This document shows positions 1-4,268 of a DNA stretch of 6,678 nucleotides, in pieces. This DNA comes from Thermoanaerobaculales bacterium. Lineage in GTDB: Bacteria; Acidobacteriota; Thermoanaerobaculia; Thermoanaerobaculales; Sulfomarinibacteraceae. A program made the translations under genes and the position numbers. The notes beneath the pieces were generated by a model. The model was not told the origin of the DNA. It searched no databases and worked only from the letters and a program-made list of their open reading frames with translations. Numbering within the stretch: the stretch's first letter is position 1; every line of letters begins with the position of its first letter. The DNA lies in contig JAOZUP010000231.1 in NCBI GenBank assembly GCA_029938595.1, positions 1 to 6,678 on the forward strand, read 5' to 3'.

Positions 1-1
1 A

Positions 2-34
2 GATAGCGATAGCGATTCCGATAGCGATAGCGAT
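2..34. repeat. GATAGC hexamer tandem repeat
   Basis: Five consecutive hexamers can be read: GATAGC, GATAGC, GATTCC, GATAGC, GATAGC, then a partial GAT. The middle unit differs at two positions. The array starts at the window edge and may continue upstream. It lies before the first gene with no coding frame of its own that I would trust. Its function is unknown; it may be a slippage-prone intergenic repeat. Confidence 0.8.
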
Positions 35-76
35 CACGGGCCGGCCACCCGTTGTCATTTCTTGCTTTGTCGGCCT

Positions 77-82
77 GAAGGG
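77..82 (+). promoter_or_regulatory. Shine-Dalgarno-like site deciding the start at 89
   Basis: GAAGGG lies six bases before the ATG at 89, a normal ribosome-binding spacing. The open frame extends back to a TTG at 62, but that start has no comparable purine-rich motif, so the ATG at 89 is preferred. Confidence 0.5.
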
Positions 83-88
83 CCGTGG

Positions 89-718
89 ATGGCTCAGGAT
101 GACATGTGGGGCGGCTACAATACCCCGATGGATGAGCCCCAGATGATCGATGAGCCTGATGCCGAGCTCAAGCCGACCGAGGCCCCGGCTCCACCCGAGT
201 ACGTTTACGAGCCGAGGGGCCAGGACAAAGAGGAGTGGAAGAAGGGGAGTGGATGCGGCAACAGGATTCCCCTGTATGGGTGCCTCATTGGCGCCGGGCT
301 TTTGATTGCTTCATTGATGGCCGGGACGTCGATGATGCGAAAGACAGTGTGGCTGAACATGGACCGCGGCCGGCGTGCGGTGGTCCAGGCGCTTCCCGCG
401 GATCTGCCGCCTTTCGAGCGGGCGCGCACCACCCGCAACCTCGAACACTTCCACTCGGTCCTCGAGGCCTCGAAGGACCCCTACCCGGTGATGGGCGAGT
501 TCATGAAGAGGGTGCGAGCCGCCTTTGCCGATCAGCGCCTGACTGCAGAGGAAATCGAACAGCTCAACCTCTATCTTGAGCAGTTGATCGAGGGGTCAGG
601 GATCCCATTGATGCAACTAGGCGCGGAGATTAGGAATGAGGAATTAGGAATTAGGAATGCCGCCCTCCCACCCATTGGACTCGAATCGATTGATGGGGAG
701 GTGGATGGGAATTCCTAA
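89..718 (+). CDS. Unrecognised single-pass membrane protein; C-terminus made of intergenic repeat
   Basis: I do not recognise the family. From the ATG at 89 the product is 209 residues; a TTG at 62 would add nine. Residues 1-55 are acidic and proline-rich with several Asp-Glu-Pro groups. A hydrophobic segment at about residues 61-83 (PLYGCLIGAGLLIASLMAG) is a likely transmembrane helix. Basic residues lie on both sides of it, so topology is unclear. Residues 95-170 look helical and amphipathic; the stretch FADQRLTAEEIEQLNLYLEQL resembles the short acidic helix-turn-helix found in many small bacterial proteins but is not a convincing EF-hand. From about residue 181 the protein is translated repeat DNA (EIRNEELGIRN), and the TAA stop lies in the repeat's right arm. 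The native C-terminus was therefore probably replaced or extended. The gene is co-directional with uvrB, 26 bases upstream. No function is assigned. Confidence 0.65.
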   Translation: MAQDDMWGGYNTPMDEPQMIDEPDAELKPTEAPAPPEYVYEPRGQDKEEWKKGSGCGNRIPLYGCLIGAGLLIASLMAGTSMMRKTVWLNMDRGRRAVVQALPADLPPFERARTTRNLEHFHSVLEASKDPYPVMGEFMKRVRAAFADQRLTAEEIEQLNLYLEQLIEGSGIPLMQLGAEIRNEELGIRNAALPPIGLESIDGEVDGNS

Positions 719-741
719 TTCCTAATTCCTAACTCCTAATC
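628..741. repeat. Heptamer-armed inverted repeat element, copy 1
   Basis: The left arm, 628-658, consists of TTAGGAA-phase heptamers. The right arm, 711-741, is its reverse complement, matching at 29 of 31 positions. The 52-base centre is GC-rich; its CCTCCC (664-669) can pair with GGGAGG (696-701), extending the hairpin. The left arm runs straight into GCCGCCC, as in copy 2. The right arm carries the variant AACTCC where the other heptamers read AATTCC, again as in copy 2. The left arm and centre are translated as the end of the upstream protein, the stop codon (716-718) is in the right arm, and the arm ends three bases before the uvrB ATG. No transposase is encoded. It may be a MITE- or REP-like non-autonomous element. 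Confidence 0.8.
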
Positions 742-744
742 CAT

Positions 745-2760
745 ATGGCTGATTCTCGATTCATCCTGAAAACTCCTTTTGCGCCTGCCGGAGACCAGGT
801 GCAGGCCATCGACCGCCTCGTGGAGGGCGTTGACGGGGGAGTCGCCTTTCAGACCCTGCTTGGGGTCACCGGATCGGGCAAGACGTTCACCATGGCGAAG
901 GTGGTCGAAGAGACCAATCGGCCCACCCTCGTTCTGAGCCACAACAAGACCCTCGCCGCCCAGCTCTACCAGGAGTTCAAGGCCTTCTTTCCGGACAACG
1001 CGGTCGAGTACTTCGTCTCCTACTACGACTACTACCAACCCGAGGCCTACGTGGCCGCGAGTGACACCTACATCGAAAAGGAGACCTCGATAAACGAGGA
1101 GATCGACCGCATGCGACTGTCGGCGACGCGGTCGCTGTTCGAGCGCCGCGACGTGCTCATCGTCGCCTCGGTGAGCTGCATTTACGGTCTCGGTTCGCCC
1201 GAGGCCTACTTCGGCATGCTCCAACTCTTCGAGAAGGACGCCGAGCAGCCCATGGACGAGGTGCTGCGACAGCTTGCCAAGATGCAGTACGAGCGCACTC
1301 ACCTCGATCTCGCGCCGGGGTCCTTTCGGCTGCGCGGTGATTCGCTCGAGATCTACCCGCCGTACGACGACACCGCTGCGCGAATCTCGTTCTGGGGGGA
1401 CGCGGTCGAGCGCATCGAGCGCATCGACCCGGTTCGAGGTGTGGCGATCGAGGAGCTCGATCGCTTGCCCATCTACCCCCGCACCCACTACGTGACGCCG
1501 CGGTCGCAGCTGCTTGTGGCGATCGACGGTATCCGTACCGAGCTCGACGAGCGTCTGGCCGAGCTCAACGATCATGACAAGCTGCTGGAGGCGCAACGGC
1601 TGGCCCAACGGGCCAACTTCGACCTCGAGATGCTGACTGAGCTCGGCTACTGCCAGGGCATCGAGAACTACTCCCGCCACCTCACGGGCCGTGCTCCCGG
1701 CGAGCCGCCGCCAACGCTTCTCGATTATTTCCCGGACGACTTCCTATGCATCATTGACGAGTCCCACGTCACGGTGCCCCAGGTCGGCGGCATGTACCAC
1801 GGTGACCGCTCGCGCAAGCAGACGCTGGTCGACTTCGGCTTTCGCCTGCCGTCGGCGCTGGACAACCGGCCGCTGACATTCGAGGAGTTCGAGGACCGGA
1901 TCCGGCAGGTGGTTTTCGTGTCGGCGACGCCGAGACCGTACGAACTGGCGCACTGCGAAGGGGAGGTGGTGGAGCAGCTGATCCGTCCCACCGGCCTCCT
2001 CGACCCGGTTGTCGAGGTGCGTCCGGCGACCCACCAGGTGGACGATCTGTTGGCCGAAATCCGCACGGTGGTGGCCCGCGGAGAGCGGGTGCTTGTCACG
2101 ACCCTCACCAAGCGCATGGCAGAGGATCTGAGCACCTATCTGGCCGAGGTCGATGTTCGGGTTCGCTACCTGCATTCAGAGATCAAGACCCTCGAGCGTT
2201 CCGCTATCCTCGCCGATCTTCGCAAGGGGGAGTTCGACGTGCTGGTCGGGATCAACCTCCTGCGCGAGGGCCTCGATCTCCCCGAGGTCTCGCTGGTGGC
2301 AATTCTGGACGCCGACAAAGAGGGCTTCCTGCGCTCCGAGACCTCAATCATTCAGACGATAGGCCGGGCGGCCCGCAACATCGAGGGTCGAGCGATCCTC
2401 TATGCCGACCGCGAGACTGGATCCATGCAACGGGCGCTGTCCGAGACCCGGCGCCGCCGGCACAAACAGGCCGACTACAACGACGAGCATGGCATCGAGC
2501 CCCAGACGATCATCAAGGACGTGGCGAGCCCACTTCTGGCCATGGCCGAGCTCGACTACTACGGCCCCGGCGCCCGGCCACTGCGGGTCGCCGACGGCAA
2601 TAACGACGATTTCTCCGAAGACGCCGTGTCGCTGAACAAGCTCATTACTGAGCTTGAAAAACGCATGCGGGCGGCGGCCAAGGCGCTCGAGTTCGAGGAG
2701 GCGGCAAGGCTCCGCGACCGGCTCAAAGAAGTGAGAAGACAGCAGATCTACAAAACCTAG
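745..2760 (+). CDS. uvrB: Excinuclease ABC subunit UvrB
   Basis: UvrB is the ATP-dependent damage-verification subunit of nucleotide excision repair. UvrA loads it onto DNA, it opens the helix around the lesion, and it recruits the nuclease UvrC. The 671-residue length matches the family (about 670). The start region (PFAPAGDQVQAI) is typical. Walker A is GVTGSGKT at residues 40-47. The aromatic beta-hairpin that inserts behind the lesion spans about 92-116 (YYDYYQPEAY). Motif II is DESH at 338-341, motif III SATP at 393-396, motif V INLLREGLDLPEV at 503-515, and motif VI QTIGRAARN at 537-545. A C-terminal UVR motif (about 627-662, EFEEAARLRDRL), which contacts UvrC, is intact. No in-frame start exists upstream, because TAA at 730-732 closes the frame. 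No Shine-Dalgarno motif precedes the ATG; the repeat's right arm fills that space. I saw no E. coli-type LexA box just upstream. The gene appears complete and functional. Confidence 0.98.
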   Translation: MADSRFILKTPFAPAGDQVQAIDRLVEGVDGGVAFQTLLGVTGSGKTFTMAKVVEETNRPTLVLSHNKTLAAQLYQEFKAFFPDNAVEYFVSYYDYYQPEAYVAASDTYIEKETSINEEIDRMRLSATRSLFERRDVLIVASVSCIYGLGSPEAYFGMLQLFEKDAEQPMDEVLRQLAKMQYERTHLDLAPGSFRLRGDSLEIYPPYDDTAARISFWGDAVERIERIDPVRGVAIEELDRLPIYPRTHYVTPRSQLLVAIDGIRTELDERLAELNDHDKLLEAQRLAQRANFDLEMLTELGYCQGIENYSRHLTGRAPGEPPPTLLDYFPDDFLCIIDESHVTVPQVGGMYHGDRSRKQTLVDFGFRLPSALDNRPLTFEEFEDRIRQVVFVSATPRPYELAHCEGEVVEQLIRPTGLLDPVVEVRPATHQVDDLLAEIRTVVARGERVLVTTLTKRMAEDLSTYLAEVDVRVRYLHSEIKTLERSAILADLRKGEFDVLVGINLLREGLDLPEVSLVAILDADKEGFLRSETSIIQTIGRAARNIEGRAILYADRETGSMQRALSETRRRRHKQADYNDEHGIEPQTIIKDVASPLLAMAELDYYGPGARPLRVADGNNDDFSEDAVSLNKLITELEKRMRAAAKALEFEEAARLRDRLKEVRRQQIYKT

Positions 2761-2766
2761 CGGTTT

Positions 2767-2912
2767 GAATTAGGAATTAGGAATTAGGAATGCCGCCCAC
2801 CGGCTCCCTGGGAGCTGAGGCGCGGTGGAGTTCAATCGCGGGCAACCTGAATCAAGGAGCACGGTTGTACGGCGCGCCGCCCATTCCTAATTCCTAATTC
2901 CTAACTCCTAAT
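2767..2912. repeat. Heptamer-armed inverted repeat element, copy 2
   Basis: The left arm, 2767-2792, and right arm, 2882-2907, are reverse complements at 25 of 26 positions and use the same heptamer as copy 1. The right-arm sequence from 2883 to 2912 is identical over 30 bases to 711-740, including the AACTCC variant. The left arm again runs into GCCGCCC (2774-2798 equals 641-665). The 89-base centre is unrelated to the centre of copy 1. The element fills the gap between the convergent uvrB and antiporter genes, beginning seven bases after the uvrB stop, so it could act as a two-way transcription barrier. It encodes no protein. Confidence 0.82.
2797..2828. other. GC-rich hairpin inside repeat copy 2
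   Basis: CCACCG (2797-2802) pairs with CGGTGG (2823-2828). Inside it GCTCCC (2803-2808) pairs with GGGAGC (2810-2815), leaving an asymmetric bulge at 2816-2822. It lies 36 bases after the uvrB stop, where a terminator is expected, but no T-tract follows on either strand. It may be part of a larger folded element rather than a classical intrinsic terminator. Confidence 0.4.
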
Positions 2913-2920
2913 TTGCGATG

Positions 2921-3868
2921 TTACGCGATCCTCACCCCGATAAATGCGAGGTAGGCGATGAAGAGGGCGAGCATCGTTGCGCCTTCCCAACGATTTATTC
3001 GGCCGTCGCGGAGGACGATGAATCCTACGACCAGAGTCGCCGCGATGAGGATCGGGATGTCCCACAGGATTACGTTGACAGGCACGGCCGCGGGCCGGAC
3101 GAAAAAGGCTGTCCCGACCACGAGACCGAGGTTGAAGACGTTGGAGCCGAGAACGTTGCCGACTCCGATCTCGCACTGGCCCTTGAGGACTGCAGCCACC
3201 GATGTGGCGAGCTCCGGCAAGGAAGTTCCGAAAGCAACCACCGTGAGACCGATCAGGGCCTCGGAGATGCCGAAGCGCGTGGCCAGCTCGACGCCGCCGA
3301 TGACCAGCATTTCGGAGCCCCCGACGAGGACACCGATGCCGACCACGGTGAGCGCGAGCTGACGAACCGGCGAGCCGGTGACCTCGGCCGATTCGTCGCT
3401 GGCAGGCCGGGCCTGGACGATAGCCGTGACTATGAAGATCAGGAAGATCGTCACGAGGAGAAGAGCTGTTGGGCGCGAGATCCAACCGGTGTGGGCAAAC
3501 GCGATCAGGATAAATGCTGGGATCAGCCCGAAGAGGAGATCGCGGTAGAGCAGGCGCCGGCTGCCGATAACGTGGATCGGAACCAGTACCGCCGCCACTC
3601 CGAGCACCAGCAGCAGGTTCATGATGTTCGAGCCGACCGCATTGCCGAGGCTGAGGCCGCCGCTGCCCTGGAGGGCGGCCATCAGCGAAACGGCAAACTC
3701 CGGCATCGAGGTACCGAACCCGACCACCGTCAGACCGATGACCATCGGTGGAATACCGAATCGGAGAGCGAGTCGGGACGCGCCCTCGACCAGCCACGAC
3801 GCACCCAGGCCGAGGAAGAGAATACCGCCGGTTACGAGGAGCCAGGGGAGTAGGGCTTCAAAAGTCAC
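2921..3868 (-). CDS. Calcium/sodium:cation antiporter, CaCA family (YrbG-type)
   Basis: This is an inner-membrane antiporter that exchanges Ca2+ (or another cation) against Na+ or H+. The two inverted alpha-repeats that define the CaCA family are both present. Numbering from the GTG start, the first has GIPPMVIGLTVVGFGTSMPE with the ion-binding Glu at about residue 57, followed by GSN at 79-81. The second has GISEALIGLTVVAFGTSLPE with Glu at about 219, followed by GSN at 241-243. Each half is strongly hydrophobic, consistent with about ten transmembrane helices, and they are joined by a polar loop near 156-171. Length is 315 residues (E. coli YrbG is about 325). The GTG at 3868 is preferred because family members begin just before the first helix (LLPWLLVTGG) and AGGA lies 11 bases upstream (3880-3883 on the plus strand). 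An ATG at 3925 would add 19 polar residues. The exact ion partner cannot be read from sequence. It is convergent with uvrB and separated from it by repeat copy 2. Confidence 0.92.
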   Translation of the reverse strand: MTFEALLPWLLVTGGILFLGLGASWLVEGASRLALRFGIPPMVIGLTVVGFGTSMPEFAVSLMAALQGSGGLSLGNAVGSNIMNLLLVLGVAAVLVPIHVIGSRRLLYRDLLFGLIPAFILIAFAHTGWISRPTALLLVTIFLIFIVTAIVQARPASDESAEVTGSPVRQLALTVVGIGVLVGGSEMLVIGGVELATRFGISEALIGLTVVAFGTSLPELATSVAAVLKGQCEIGVGNVLGSNVFNLGLVVGTAFFVRPAAVPVNVILWDIPILIAATLVVGFIVLRDGRINRWEGATMLALFIAYLAFIGVRIA

Positions 3869-3893
3869 AACGCGGGGAATCCTATCATCGTTC

Positions 3894-3907
3894 AACGTTA
3901 GAACGTT
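3894..3907 (-). promoter_or_regulatory. AACGTT doublet upstream of antiporter gene
   Basis: Two copies of the palindromic hexamer AACGTT are separated by AG, 26 bases upstream of the preferred GTG start of the antiporter. Closely spaced palindromic hexamers are a common operator shape, but no regulator is known for this motif here and no clear -35/-10 pair is visible. If translation starts at 3925 the doublet is simply coding sequence. Confidence 0.2.
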
Positions 3908-3954
3908 CCGCCCGCCCACCCACATCAGTTTTGAGTTCTTAGTTTTTAGTTACT

Positions 3955-3982
3955 CGCGCCCTGCGGGCGCGGTGACGCACCG
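3955..3982. other. Two adjacent short hairpins
   Basis: CGCGCCC (3955-3961) pairs with GGGCGCG (3965-3971) around a three-base loop. It is followed directly by CGGTG (3970-3974) and CACCG (3978-3982), also with a three-base loop. The two stems share two bases, so only one can be complete at a time. There is no T-run after them in either direction, so a terminator role is not supported. Confidence 0.45.
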
Positions 3983-4057
3983 TCGCCAGCACATGGCTCA
4001 TGGCCTCCTCCTTCGGATTCGGCGGGTTCCTGCCGGCCCTCCCCCGAAACGAAGGGT

Positions 4058-4066
4058 GGGGGGGGG
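4058..4066. repeat. G9 homopolymer tract
   Basis: Nine consecutive G residues follow a GGGT. The tract is intergenic, about 190 bases upstream of the antiporter start. Tracts of this length are prone to slippage in replication and to error in sequencing, so the true length may vary. Confidence 0.7.
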
Positions 4067-4134
4067 ATTACTCAAAACTCAGCCGCTTGCAAAAATAGCT
4101 CACGGGCGAACTTGCGAGGTAATAGAATGCGAAA

Positions 4135-4162
4135 GGGCGGGGATAAACCCCGCCCCTACAAA
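4135..4162 (+). repeat. GGGCGGGG palindromic repeat, unit 1
   Basis: GGGCGGGG (4135-4142) pairs with CCCCGCCC (4148-4155) around the loop ATAAA, and is followed by CTACAAA. On the minus strand, downstream of the Omp85 gene, the stem is followed only by TTTC, so it is at best a weak terminator. It is the same family as the next two units, in the same orientation as unit 3. Confidence 0.75.
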
Positions 4163-4169
4163 GAAATCC

Positions 4170-4193
4170 GTAGGGGCGGCATATATGCCGCCC
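4170..4193 (-). repeat. GTAGGGGCGG palindromic repeat, unit 2 (inverted)
   Basis: Positions 4174-4193 form a perfect 20-base palindrome, GGGCGGCATA followed by its reverse complement. GTAG precedes it at 4170-4173, so the CTAC tail seen after units 1 and 3 is here on the other side and the unit is inverted. Its GTAGGGGCGG (4170-4179) also pairs perfectly with CCGCCCCTAC (4150-4159) of unit 1, which competes with both local hairpins. Confidence 0.75.
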
Positions 4194-4220
4194 GTGTCGA
4201 AAACCCCGCAACCGATCAAT

Positions 4221-4248
4221 GGGCGGGATATATCCCGCCCCTACAAAA
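4221..4248 (+). repeat. GGGCGGGATA palindromic repeat, unit 3
   Basis: Positions 4221-4240 are a perfect 20-base palindrome, GGGCGGGATA followed by its reverse complement, with a CTACAAAA tail. It starts the repeat region downstream of the Omp85 stop codon (4269), about 21 bases away. It may stabilise the 3' end of, or help terminate, that transcript. Like unit 1 it has the CTAC tail on one side only, without the matching GTAG on the other. Confidence 0.75.
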
Positions 4249-4268
4249 GACTCGCTTGGACAGCCCGC

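Larger units (their letters stand above)
3927..4079. repeat. Element bracketed by AGTTTTGAGT / ACTCAAAACT arms
   Basis: AGTTTTGAGT at 3927-3936 has its exact reverse complement at 4070-4079. The arms are AT-rich and enclose a GC-rich interior with two tight hairpins, a CATGGC direct repeat (3992-3997 and 3999-4004) and a nine-G run. The left arm continues into further related sequence (TTCTTAGTTTTTAGTTACTC), and TTACTC recurs before the right arm. The arrangement resembles the heptamer elements but the arm sequence differs. It covers about half of the 400-base gap between the antiporter and Omp85 genes, and I see no credible gene in it. Confidence 0.45.

Noticed and set aside
628..741. CRISPR array or telomere-like repeat
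   Set aside because: The heptamers are contiguous without spacers and form an inverted pair. The resemblance of TTAGGAA to telomeric repeats is superficial in an internal bacterial region.
595..744. LexA (SOS) box upstream of uvrB
   Set aside because: No CTGT-N8-ACAG type palindrome is visible. AATCGATT at 684-691 is a short palindrome but matches no LexA site I know.
736..1680. Long open frame (314 codons) on the minus strand within uvrB
   Set aside because: It lies entirely opposite the strongly conserved uvrB sequence, shows no recognisable domain, and is the kind of shadow frame expected in GC-rich DNA.
2918..3853. Open frame of 311 codons on the plus strand opposite the antiporter
   Set aside because: Its product is an unstructured run of charged residues, while the minus strand encodes clear CaCA alpha-repeats. 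It is the antisense shadow of the antiporter.
4135..4248. Classical intrinsic terminator of the Omp85 gene
   Set aside because: The stems are strong, but on the minus strand no stem is followed by a real T-run. A terminator role is possible but not supported enough to annotate as such.
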